Shown in pieces: positions 46,767 through 54,624 of a stretch of DNA of 64,000 nt (the first letter of the stretch is position 1; every line of letters begins with the position of its first letter). This DNA comes from Allopontixanthobacter confluentis (GTDB lineage Bacteria; Pseudomonadota; Alphaproteobacteria; Sphingomonadales; Sphingomonadaceae). The translations under genes were made by a program, and so were the position numbers. The notes below the pieces were generated by a model. The model saw only the letters and a list, made by a program, of their open reading frames with translations. It was not told the origin of the DNA and made no database searches. The stretch lies in contig NZ_WTYU01000002.1 in the NCBI RefSeq assembly GCF_009827615.1, positions 186,001-250,000 on the forward strand, read 5' to 3'.

Positions 46767-47809
46767 CAGCCTGCAGCCTCCGCGCTATTTACCGGAGCCG
46801 CAAACGGGCTGGCCGTGCCGCAGCCGGGAAACACGCCGTAATGTTTGCTGAAATCGCCAAAAAACTCGAAATGGTCGGCAAACCGGCCTTCCGCCAGCAT
46901 TTTCCAGCTATTGCCGCACACCGGGAAGACCCGCCCCGCTTCGATCAGATGGTGGGCATCCAGTTCAAACACCCGCTCCTGACCGGCGACGGTGCCCTTG
47001 TAACGCACGGCCTGTCCGTAATCTTCGCATTCCGGTTCCAGCCCATCCAGCTTGAACAATCGGTAAGTGGCGGAATGGAAGGCAATACCGTCCAGTTTCT
47101 CGGCAATGCGGGCATCGCCAATCGCCAGTGGGCGGGAGGTAACAAGACGCGGATCGGCAAAACCGGCTTCCTTTGCCAGCCGGTCAAAATCACCCCAATA
47201 GAGCGCGCCTGACAGGCATTCGCCATGCAGCACCGGATCATCCAGCAAGTCGGCAGGCACGCGGCGGTCGGCATAGACGTCGGAGAAATACAATTCCCCG
47301 CCGGTTTTCAGCAAACGGTGGGCAGCGCTGAAAACAGCCGCCTTGTCCGCCACCAGATTGATGACGCAATTGGACACGATGATATCGAAATGGCCCTGCG
47401 GCAGGTCCAGTGCATCCAGCCGTTCAATATCGCCTTCCACGAACATGACATTCGACGTTGCGTAGCCGAATTTTTCACGGTGCCATTCGATATGCTCATT
47501 GGCGACCGCCAGCTGCTGCGGCGTGGTGTCGACCCCGGTGACGCTGCCGTGCTGCCCCACCAGCTGCGCCAGAATATAGGCATCCTGCCCACTGCCGGAA
47601 CCCAGATCCAGAATATGCGCGCCTTCGATGGCTTGCGGTGCCACCAGCCCGCAACCGTAATAGCGGGCGCGCACATCGTCATGCACATTGCGCATGGCCG
47701 CCATGATGGCGGGCGGCGGTGCTTCGGCGGTGCAGCAGGCATCGGTTTTCAGGTCTTGCGACCCTTCCAGCACAGTGCCGTAATAGTCGCGGCTGTTTTC
47801 GATATTCAT
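46760..47809 (-). CDS. arsM: arsenite methyltransferase ArsM (arsenosugar type)
   Basis: SAM-dependent methylation of As(III), the entry step to methylated and sugar-linked arsenicals. 349 residues from ATG 47809; the longer frame to 48271 lies antisense to the FAD enzyme. Starts DYYGTVLEGSQDLKTDACC. SAM motif HILDLGSGSGQDAYIL. The arsenic-binding cysteines are intact: Cys25/26, Cys53, Cys148 (SNCVINL) and Cys198 (GECLSGALYW), with the 50-residue spacing of the last pair as in characterised ArsM. The C-terminal half has PVCGNSW, FPGCGTASPF and a terminal Cys348-Cys349, as in the arsenosugar subgroup. Divergent from the FAD oxidoreductase. Confidence 0.93.
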   Translation of the reverse strand: MNIENSRDYYGTVLEGSQDLKTDACCTAEAPPPAIMAAMRNVHDDVRARYYGCGLVAPQAIEGAHILDLGSGSGQDAYILAQLVGQHGSVTGVDTTPQQLAVANEHIEWHREKFGYATSNVMFVEGDIERLDALDLPQGHFDIIVSNCVINLVADKAAVFSAAHRLLKTGGELYFSDVYADRRVPADLLDDPVLHGECLSGALYWGDFDRLAKEAGFADPRLVTSRPLAIGDARIAEKLDGIAFHSATYRLFKLDGLEPECEDYGQAVRYKGTVAGQERVFELDAHHLIEAGRVFPVCGNSWKMLAEGRFADHFEFFGDFSKHYGVFPGCGTASPFAAPVNSAEAAGCC

Positions 47810-47829
47810 GGCGTTCCGGATTCTCCGTG

Positions 47830-47845
47830 GATTGCGAGTGCAATC
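47830..47845. promoter_or_regulatory. candidate operator in the arsM / FAD oxidoreductase divergent promoter
   Basis: GATTGC-GAGT-GCAATC, a perfect 6-4-6 inverted repeat in the 102-base divergent gap. It is well placed to control both arms of the locus. No arsR is encoded nearby, so the regulator would act in trans. Confidence 0.4.
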
Positions 47846-47911
47846 GGGCAAAAGCCGCTTGGCACAAATCATTTCGACATGCAGCCCATATTGGCTACAC
47901 CTGCCTGCAAG

Positions 47912-49327
47912 ATGAAATTTACCCATGATGCAATCGTAATAGGCGGTGGCGCTGCCGGCCTTACCGCAGCAGGCGGCGTTGCGCTGTTCGGCCTGAAAGT
48001 GGCGCTGATCGAAGCGGCCGAGATGGGCGGGGAATGCCTCAACAATGGCTGCGTGCCATCCAAGGCTCTGCTGACCGCTGCCCGCCACGCGCATGGTGCG
48101 GGGCAGGAAAAATATGGCATCAGCCCCGCCCGGCCTGCCATTTCCTGGCCTGGCGTCCATCGCCATATCCACGATGCGATTGCCCAGATTGCCCCGCACG
48201 ATTCGCAGGAACGGTTCGAGGAGATGGGCTGCGAGGTCATTCGTGACTGGGCAAAAATCACCGGCAAACACACGGTAGAGGTTGGCGGGCGGGTGCTGTC
48301 AGCCCCGCGCATCGTGATCGCGACGGGTTCCAAACCCGCCATTCCGCCAATCGATGGCGTGGACAGCGTGCCGTATCTCACCAATGAAAACCTGTTCGAT
48401 CTGGCGGAACTGCCCGGTCATCTGGTCATTATCGGCGGCGGCGTGATCGGCATGGAAATGGCGCAGGCTTTCCGCCGGTTGGGCAGCGGTGTCACGGTCA
48501 TCAACCCCGGCCCGCTGATGGGCCGGGATGATCCGGAAGCGGTGGAGATTGTCTCTGCCCGCCTGCGGTCCGAGGGCGTTCAGTTCATCGACGGAACCGC
48601 GAAACGGATCAGCGGCCAGGCAGGCGCCATCCAGGTCGAGGTCGGCAATGCGCCCACGGTTATCGGAACGCATCTGCTGATTGCAGCGGGGCGCAAGGCC
48701 AATATCGAGACGCTCGGCCTTGAAGCGATTGGCGTCGAAACCGGCCCCAATGGCATCATTGTGGATGCGCGCCGCCGGTCCTCTGTAAAATCCATCTATG
48801 CCATTGGCGATTGCCGCGATGGCCCGCGCCTGACCCATGTTTCAGGCTATGAAGGCAGCAATGTCGCGCTGGAAATCACCCTTGGCATTCCGGCCAAGGT
48901 GGACTGGAGCGCGCTGCCCTGGTGCACCTATGTGGAGCCGGAACTGGCGCAAGTGGGCCTGACCGAAGCGGATGCACGCAAGCAGCACGGCGATGCCATC
49001 ACAGTCGTGCGCGAAGGGTTTGACCATAATGAACGCGCCATCGCGGAAGGGCAGACAGACGGTTTCCTCAAAATCATCCTGAAGGGCAAAAAAGTGCTGG
49101 GCGCGACCATCGTGGGTAAACACGCGGGCGATTTGCTGCTGCCGTGGAGCCAGTCCATCACGGGCAAAAGCTCCACCTTCGCGCTTGGCTCCGCGATTAT
49201 CCCCTACCCCACCCGCAGCGAAATTTCCAAAGCCGCAGCTTTTGCCGCGTGGGAGCCGACCGTGTTTGGAGCCATCCCGAAGAAATGGGCCGGGCTGGTC
49301 GCACGCCTGCGCAGGGCGTTCAAGTGA
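47912..49327 (+). CDS. FAD-dependent pyridine nucleotide-disulfide oxidoreductase (dihydrolipoamide dehydrogenase/mercuric reductase-like)
   Basis: 471 residues from ATG 47912; an ATG at 47879 is an alternative. FAD site AIVIGGGAAGLTAAGG, redox pair Cys42-Cys47 in GGECLNNGCVPSKAL, NAD site LVIIGGGVIGMEMAQAF, second FAD segment SIYAIGDCRDGP, and a C-terminal dimerisation domain. The catalytic His-Pro-Thr-x-x-Glu of true lipoamide dehydrogenases reads YPTRSE here (Tyr432), so dithiol chemistry on lipoamide is unlikely. It starts divergently from arsM and overlaps the radical SAM gene by 4 bases (GTGA). It could recycle thiols or reduce arsenic species for its partners. Confidence 0.85.
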   Translation: MKFTHDAIVIGGGAAGLTAAGGVALFGLKVALIEAAEMGGECLNNGCVPSKALLTAARHAHGAGQEKYGISPARPAISWPGVHRHIHDAIAQIAPHDSQERFEEMGCEVIRDWAKITGKHTVEVGGRVLSAPRIVIATGSKPAIPPIDGVDSVPYLTNENLFDLAELPGHLVIIGGGVIGMEMAQAFRRLGSGVTVINPGPLMGRDDPEAVEIVSARLRSEGVQFIDGTAKRISGQAGAIQVEVGNAPTVIGTHLLIAAGRKANIETLGLEAIGVETGPNGIIVDARRRSSVKSIYAIGDCRDGPRLTHVSGYEGSNVALEITLGIPAKVDWSALPWCTYVEPELAQVGLTEADARKQHGDAITVVREGFDHNERAIAEGQTDGFLKIILKGKKVLGATIVGKHAGDLLLPWSQSITGKSSTFALGSAIIPYPTRSEISKAAAFAAWEPTVFGAIPKKWAGLVARLRRAFK

Positions 49328-50319
49328 ACGCGCCGCGCAGCAAAAGCCGCAATGCGCCTGCCGGCCCATCCCCCTTTGCGGTGGATGCCGCCAGCCTGCC
49401 ACGCGCTAAATTTTCCGATCCGGAACGCACCGCGAAGGGTGAAGCGCGGGCAAAAGTGCCGCTGACCTGGCTGGATACGCTGTGGTTCAACACCGGCACA
49501 TTGTGCAATCTGGCCTGCGCCACCTGCTATATTGAAAGCAGCCCGACCAATGATGCGCTGCTGTTCATCAGAGCCGCGGATGTTGCTGCCTATCTGGATG
49601 AAATTGCCGCCACCTGCCTGCCGGTGCGCGAAATCGGCTTTACCGGCGGCGAACCATTCATGAACCCGGATTTCATCGCCATGCTGACCGATGCGCTGGG
49701 CCGGGGGCATGAGGCGCTGGTGCTCAGCAATGCGATGAAACCCATGCGCCGGTATGAAACGCAATTGCTGGCGCTGCTGGCCCGCCATGGTGCGCGGCTG
49801 ACCATTCGCGTCAGTCTCGATCATCATACCAGCGCTGTCCATGAGGCGGAACGCGGCCGGGGAAGCTGGGATGCAGCGCTGGACGGGCTGCGCTGGCTGT
49901 CGGCCAATGGCTTTGCCATCGCGGTGGCGGGCAGGATGCTGCCGGGCGAAGGCGAAGCCGACGAACGGGCTGGCTATGCTGAACTTTTCCGCAGCCAGGG
50001 CATCGGCATTGATGCGGCAGACCCGGCACAGCTGGTGCTGTTTCCGGAAATGGATGAGGCCAAGGACATTGCCGAAATCACCACTGATTGCTGGCAGATA
50101 TTGGGCAAATCACCAGCGGACATCATGTGTGCCACCAGCCGGATGGTGGTCCACCGCAAGGGCGAACCAGCCCCCCGCGTGGCGGCGTGCACTCTCATTC
50201 CCTATGACCACGGCTTCGACATGGGGGCGACATTGGCCGACGCCGCGCTAGAAGTGTCACTGAACCACCCCCATTGCGCGCGCTTCTGCGTGCTGGGCGG
50301 GGCGAGCTGTTCCGCCTAA
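49324..50319 (+). CDS. radical SAM protein with extra C-terminal cysteines
   Basis: 331 residues from a GTG that overlaps the stop of the FAD gene (GTGA). The [4Fe-4S] site is Cys61-x3-Cys65-x2-Cys68 (LCNLACATCY), followed by GFTGGEPFMNPDF, the SAM-contact GGE motif. The C-terminal part carries Cys256, Cys269, Cys289, Cys318, Cys322 and Cys329, enough for an auxiliary Fe-S cluster. Context suggests it adds the 5'-deoxyadenosyl group to a methylated arsenical, the job of ArsS. However, the C-terminus does not look like the ArsS domain I know, so a different reaction is possible. Convergent with the MTA phosphorylase, 24 bases apart. Confidence 0.85.
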   Translation: MNAPRSKSRNAPAGPSPFAVDAASLPRAKFSDPERTAKGEARAKVPLTWLDTLWFNTGTLCNLACATCYIESSPTNDALLFIRAADVAAYLDEIAATCLPVREIGFTGGEPFMNPDFIAMLTDALGRGHEALVLSNAMKPMRRYETQLLALLARHGARLTIRVSLDHHTSAVHEAERGRGSWDAALDGLRWLSANGFAIAVAGRMLPGEGEADERAGYAELFRSQGIGIDAADPAQLVLFPEMDEAKDIAEITTDCWQILGKSPADIMCATSRMVVHRKGEPAPRVAACTLIPYDHGFDMGATLADAALEVSLNHPHCARFCVLGGASCSA

Positions 50320-50343
50320 AATATATGACTTAGAGAAAACGCT

Positions 50344-51210
50344 CTAAAGAATACGGCCAGCCACGGCATCCAGCTTTGCCAGCATCGCCGGGTCACGGGC
50401 ATCGGGGCTGGTAATCAGCGCATGGTCCAAGACTGTATCGAGCGGCGATGGCCCACGTTTTTCCGGCAATGCTGCCATGAATTGTTCGACTGCCTTGCGG
50501 GCAATGGTGCCATTGGCCTCCATCTGGGCAATCACATCGCTGACTTCGACAAATGCAGCATCTTCGCGCCAGCAGTCATAATCCGTCACCATGCCGACCA
50601 GCGCATAGGGCAGCTCTGCCTCGCGCGCGAGTTTGGCTTCCGGCATGGCAGTCATCCCGATGACATCCGCGCCCCACTGGCGGTACAGCAGGCTTTCGGC
50701 GCGGGTTGAAAATTGCGGCCCTTCCATCGCCAGATAGGTTCCGCCCCGCGCAACCTTGCCGCCCGCATTTTCAACCGCCGCAGCAGCAAAGCCGGCCATG
50801 CGTTCGCAGACCGGTTCCGCCATGGAAACATGCGCCACCATGCCCGTACCGAAGAAACTGGAATCGCGGCCACGGGTGCGGTCGATGAACTGGTCGACGA
50901 CCACGAACCGGCCCGGCTCCAGCTCTTCCTGCAGGCTGCCGACAGCGGAGATAGCGAGCACATCCGTGCAGCCAGCGCGTTTAAGCGCGTCGATATTGGC
51001 GCGTGCATTCACCGCTGATGGCGGAATGCGGTGGCCCCGACCGTGGCGCGGCAGGAAGCGCACCTGCACCGCGCCAATCCGGCCGCACAGCACATCGTCC
51101 GATGGCTTGCCCCATGGCGTATCAATGCTGATCCACTGGGCATCTTCCAGCGCATCCATCTGATACAGGCCAGAGCCGCCAATGATGCCGATGGTCCAAT
51201 TGCTTTTCAT
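50344..51210 (-). CDS. mtnP: S-methyl-5'-thioadenosine phosphorylase
   Basis: Phosphorolysis of methylthioadenosine to adenine and methylthioribose-1-phosphate. 288 residues. Start IGIIGGSGLYQMD with the phosphate-binding GGSG, then PRHGRGHRIPPSAVNARAN, YLAMEGPQFSTRAE, the base-binding GMTAMPEAKLARE and the MTAP-type TDYDCW, which separates it from purine nucleoside phosphorylases. Immediately next to the radical SAM and ArsM genes, where a 5'-substituted 5'-deoxyadenosine intermediate would be expected. It may also simply serve methionine salvage. ATG 51210 with GGAG 5 bases upstream. Confidence 0.93.
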   Translation of the reverse strand: MKSNWTIGIIGGSGLYQMDALEDAQWISIDTPWGKPSDDVLCGRIGAVQVRFLPRHGRGHRIPPSAVNARANIDALKRAGCTDVLAISAVGSLQEELEPGRFVVVDQFIDRTRGRDSSFFGTGMVAHVSMAEPVCERMAGFAAAAVENAGGKVARGGTYLAMEGPQFSTRAESLLYRQWGADVIGMTAMPEAKLAREAELPYALVGMVTDYDCWREDAAFVEVSDVIAQMEANGTIARKAVEQFMAALPEKRGPSPLDTVLDHALITSPDARDPAMLAKLDAVAGRIL

Positions 51211-51298
51211 GTCTGCTCCGCCAACTATTCTGGGTTGCTATGCTGCCAATGCGTAAAGCCGGTCTTACCTGTGCCCGCCGCGCAGCCAAAGCCGGTTA

Positions 51299-52585
51299 TC
51301 ATCCATATTGACCTTTGCGCGGGCCAAGATAGCCGAACAGATAGGCGCCAACCTTGCGCATCTGGATTTCCTCTGCCCCTTCGGTAATCCGGTAACGGCG
51401 GTGGTGGCGATAGATATGTTCGAACGGCTTGTGCCGCGAATAGCCGATGCCGCCATGCACCTGCATCGCCCGGTCAGCGGCATCGCACACCAGCCGGTTG
51501 GCCCAGTAGTTGCACATGCTGACCTTGTCCGACAGCTGGCTTTCGATGTCCTTGTGCGGCATCCGGTCCATTTCCCATGCAGTCTTGTAAATCAGCATCC
51601 GCAGCATTTCGCACTGGGTCGCCAGTTCCACCAGCGGGAACTGGATGGCCTGATTACGCGCCAGTTCCTGCCCGAACGGCTTGCGCTGGCGGGCATATTT
51701 CACGCTTTCTTCCAGGCAATAGGTCGCCGCGCCCAACGATGATGCGGCCTGCCGGATGCGGTTTTGATGAACGAAGCTCTGCGCCAGAGCGAGGCCGCGC
51801 CCTTCCTCGCCCAGCATGGCATCATCAGGCACCCAGATATCGGTCAGGCTGAGGCGCGGATGGTCGGTGGGCATGTTGAAGGTCCACATCCATTCCTCGA
51901 TCTTCAGCCCCTCTGTCGGGTTGGGGACCAGAAAACAGGTGATGCCCCGCGCATCGCCCGCATCGCCCGATGTGCGGGCAAATGTGGCGCAATGGGTGGC
52001 AACGTGCATCCCGGTAATCCACATCTTCTCGCCATTGATCAGCCAGCCATCGACCCCGTCCCGCGTCTCGCGCACGGCGGTGGTTTCCATATGGGTGGCA
52101 TCAGACCCATGCTCTGCCTCGGTCAGGCCAAAGGCCACGCGCTTTTCCCGGGCAAAGCCGCCACGTATGAATTCCCGCTTCTGTGCTTCTGTTCCGAACG
52201 TGTCGAACATGGCCACGAACGGAAAATTGCCGACAATGGAATGTTCGTTCTGCAGATCATTATGCAGGCCAAGGCCCATCTGGGTGAAATGGTCGCGGAT
52301 CACTGCCATCCACAAATTGGACCCGTCCTTCCCGCCATATTCCGCAGGCGCGGAAAACCGCCAGTGGCCTGCCGCATCGGCGCGGCGCGTGGCTTCTACC
52401 AGCAGGTCTTCCCATTCCTTGCGCGGCAGGCCGCCTGCCTCAAAATCGGTCCGCGCATATTCGCGGCGGTGATCGAAAAAGCGGATGTTGTCATCCTGCT
52501 GTTCCAGCGGTTTAATCTCCGTCTCAATAAAGGTGTCGAGCACCGACAGATATTCGACCAGATCCTGCGGCAGGGAAAAATCCAT
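51299..52585 (-). CDS. acyl-CoA dehydrogenase family protein
   Basis: FAD-dependent alpha,beta-dehydrogenation of an acyl-CoA or related thioester. 428 residues from ATG 52585 (MDFSLPQDLVEYL). Middle-domain motif GLTEAEHGSDATHMET, the FAD-binding KMWITGMHVATH, and a C-terminal helical domain with AMQVHGGIGYSRHKPFEHIY and ITEGAEEIQ. The start overlaps the stop of the phosphotransferase gene (ATGATG with TGA), indicating coupling. This pairing is the ACAD10/11-like arrangement, found in one polypeptide in some eukaryotes. Substrate unknown. Confidence 0.92.
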   Translation of the reverse strand: MDFSLPQDLVEYLSVLDTFIETEIKPLEQQDDNIRFFDHRREYARTDFEAGGLPRKEWEDLLVEATRRADAAGHWRFSAPAEYGGKDGSNLWMAVIRDHFTQMGLGLHNDLQNEHSIVGNFPFVAMFDTFGTEAQKREFIRGGFAREKRVAFGLTEAEHGSDATHMETTAVRETRDGVDGWLINGEKMWITGMHVATHCATFARTSGDAGDARGITCFLVPNPTEGLKIEEWMWTFNMPTDHPRLSLTDIWVPDDAMLGEEGRGLALAQSFVHQNRIRQAASSLGAATYCLEESVKYARQRKPFGQELARNQAIQFPLVELATQCEMLRMLIYKTAWEMDRMPHKDIESQLSDKVSMCNYWANRLVCDAADRAMQVHGGIGYSRHKPFEHIYRHHRRYRITEGAEEIQMRKVGAYLFGYLGPRKGQYG

Positions 52586-53952
52586 CATTGCTCTCCTTGT
52601 TCGGTAATGTCGCCCCACCGGGCGCGGGCCAGCGCCAATGCGGGATATTTGGGCATGTCGGCTGCCAGTTTGCCCAGCGCCATACGCCGCAAATTCGCCA
52701 GCAAGTGCGGAGTGGCGAGCGATTTTGCACCGGTCAGCAAATCCTGCGCCAGCGTGAAATCTTGCGCATGTGCGCCGCTATCTGCGCCGCTATCTGCCCC
52801 TCTGGCAATAATGCCCAGCGCATTGCGCGCCACGGCCAGTTGGAAACGGTCATGCCCGGTAACGCCATCCTTGATGGTTGCCAGCCATTCGGAAATGGCA
52901 GTGGCGATTTCGGCAGTGCTCGCTTCCCCGGAAATATTGTGCGGCATGGCTCGCGGCGGCGGCAGGGGCCTGTCCTGCTCTGCCTGCGGTGCGCTTTGTT
53001 CCAGCAGCATCAGCAGATCCAGTTCCTGTTCGGCTGTCCGCCGCGAAATAACCACCCGTTCCAGCGATCGGTCTTCTCCGCTGCGCCAGTATCGGGCCAT
53101 GCCCAGACAGCCCAATGCCCACCAGCAGGTGCGGTAAACCAGCCAATAATGCACCCGCGTTCGGTCTACCGCGGCCCCTCCCGCAGCTTCATAGGCGGCA
53201 AACCAGTCTTCGAATAATCCCAGCCCCAGGGCAGGCCGGTCGATCCGGGCAAAGCGCCATACGGTCATGCAGGCATAGGCAATGTCTTCGTGGCGGTCGC
53301 CCAGATGCACCAGTTCCCAATCCAGCACGGCAGATAGCCGCCCATCATCCACCAGCAGATTGCCCAGCCGGAAATCGCCATGCAGCAGCACAGGTGCAAT
53401 TTCGTCCGGAATATTGTCCGCCAGCCACGCAATCGCCAGCGCGATGATGGGACGGTCATTGCCGGCGTCCCGAAATTGCTCGCGCAATCCCGCCAATGCA
53501 TCGGCATAGGACACATGGGGGACGCCGGCCGGTGCGCGGTCCACATCCAGCGCATGAATGACCGCCAACTCGCGCGCCGCATCGCGCAGCAGACTGTCCG
53601 CGTCCCGGCACGCAAGAATGCTTCGCGGATCAGCCGTGCCCGGCAGCGCCCGCATGATGAAGCCGGTGCCGATGCCATCTTCAGGTGCCAGCTGCGCGAT
53701 AATTTCCGGCGCGGTCACGCCGCCTGCATGGGCCAGGCTGATGATTTGCGCTTCCACATCATGGCCATAGGCGCTGCGTTCCATCATTTCGGGCGAAGGC
53801 GCGCGCCGCAATACCAACTGCTCGTCGCCGCTGGCAAACAGCCAGCTTTCCATCATTGCCCCGCCAGTCAGCCGGGAAAGTCCATGTGGCGGCGGCCAGC
53901 CTTCGCGCGCAAGGGCGCGTTCCAGTCCCCGGGCAAGCGCTGTTGGGTCCAT
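52585..53952 (-). CDS. phosphotransferase family protein (APH/choline-kinase fold) with DUF6285-like C-terminus
   Basis: 455 residues from ATG 53952, preceded by GGAGAG. N-terminal kinase-like domain: ATP-site Lys/Arg region ASGDEQLVLRRAP, catalytic loop LLHGDFRLGNLL with HGDxxxxN and the metal Asp in VLDWELVHLGD. The last ~110 residues form a helical domain I associate with DUF6285. Known relatives work with acyl-CoA dehydrogenases, phosphorylating 3- or 4-hydroxyacyl-CoAs so that they can be dehydrated. Coupled overlap with the downstream acyl-CoA dehydrogenase supports that. A short Gly-Ala-Asp-Ser tandem repeat is in the linker to the C-terminal domain. Confidence 0.87.
   Translation of the reverse strand: MDPTALARGLERALAREGWPPPHGLSRLTGGAMMESWLFASGDEQLVLRRAPSPEMMERSAYGHDVEAQIISLAHAGGVTAPEIIAQLAPEDGIGTGFIMRALPGTADPRSILACRDADSLLRDAARELAVIHALDVDRAPAGVPHVSYADALAGLREQFRDAGNDRPIIALAIAWLADNIPDEIAPVLLHGDFRLGNLLVDDGRLSAVLDWELVHLGDRHEDIAYACMTVWRFARIDRPALGLGLFEDWFAAYEAAGGAAVDRTRVHYWLVYRTCWWALGCLGMARYWRSGEDRSLERVVISRRTAEQELDLLMLLEQSAPQAEQDRPLPPPRAMPHNISGEASTAEIATAISEWLATIKDGVTGHDRFQLAVARNALGIIARGADSGADSGAHAQDFTLAQDLLTGAKSLATPHLLANLRRMALGKLAADMPKYPALALARARWGDITEQGEQ
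52772..52795. repeat. 12-bp tandem repeat inside the phosphotransferase gene
   Basis: Two perfect copies of TGCGCCGCTATC in frame, encoding GADSGADS on the minus strand. Likely copy-number variable, coding for a flexible linker. Confidence 0.8.
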
Positions 53953-54087
53953 CATCTCTCCGTTCCAGACCGGAACGTTGCAGTTGGCGCCCCCCGCCGC
54001 AAGCCACATTTTAATCGGCGATCATTTGGTCAATCAGGGACCATATAGCGTGTTCGTTCGTTGGGCAGCCAACAGGAGAATAATTTC

Positions 54088-54498
54088 ATGAAATTGCCCA
54101 ACAACGCTTTTGTCGCCATTCTTGATGGTGAAACCTTTTTGCTGATGAAAAACACCAGCAGCAATGAAAGCGAACCAACGCTGGAAAAAGCCAGCAATCC
54201 CGATCTCGACCCCACCAATTTCAGCGCGGGCGTAAAACATCAGGACGATGGCGGCCAAAAAACGGGCAGCACCGATCTGAATGAACTGGCCCATGCTGCG
54301 GCGGCTGCGAACTGGTTGAATACCAAGGCTATTGCAGGCGCGTTTGACCATATTGCCATCATTGCCGATCCCAAATCGCTGGGCGAAATGCGCCGCCATT
54401 ATCATGGCGAATTGAAAAGCCGCCTGGTTGGCGAAATCGACAAGACGCTGACTGGCGAATCGACGCAGAGGATCGAAGCGGCGATTGCCAAAGCCTAG
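54088..54498 (+). CDS. host attachment family protein
   Basis: 136 residues from ATG 54088, preceded by AGGAG. Matches the small family annotated as protein required for attachment to host cells (AtsE-type). Landmarks are the N-terminal FVAILDGETFLLMKN strand, the FDHIAIIADPKSLGEMRRHY core and the final LVGEIDKTLTGESTQRIEA. These are soluble cytosolic proteins with an eRF1-like fold whose mechanism is unclear. Divergent from the phosphotransferase gene. Confidence 0.85.
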   Translation: MKLPNNAFVAILDGETFLLMKNTSSNESEPTLEKASNPDLDPTNFSAGVKHQDDGGQKTGSTDLNELAHAAAAANWLNTKAIAGAFDHIAIIADPKSLGEMRRHYHGELKSRLVGEIDKTLTGESTQRIEAAIAKA

Positions 54499-54624
54499 TT
54501 TTTCGGAAATCCTGACGTAATCTTTTGTCTCTCGCGAGACACTTTTCGTCACTTTCTGCTTGTAAGCCTCCACAAGTTGGGCCGTTAAGGATATACAAAC
54601 CTTAATTGCTTTACGTGTGGGGGC

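Noticed and set aside
47225-47911. N-terminal extension of the FAD oxidoreductase to 47225
   Set aside because: It runs antisense through arsM; the flavoprotein fold begins at 47912 and no ribosome site supports the longer form.
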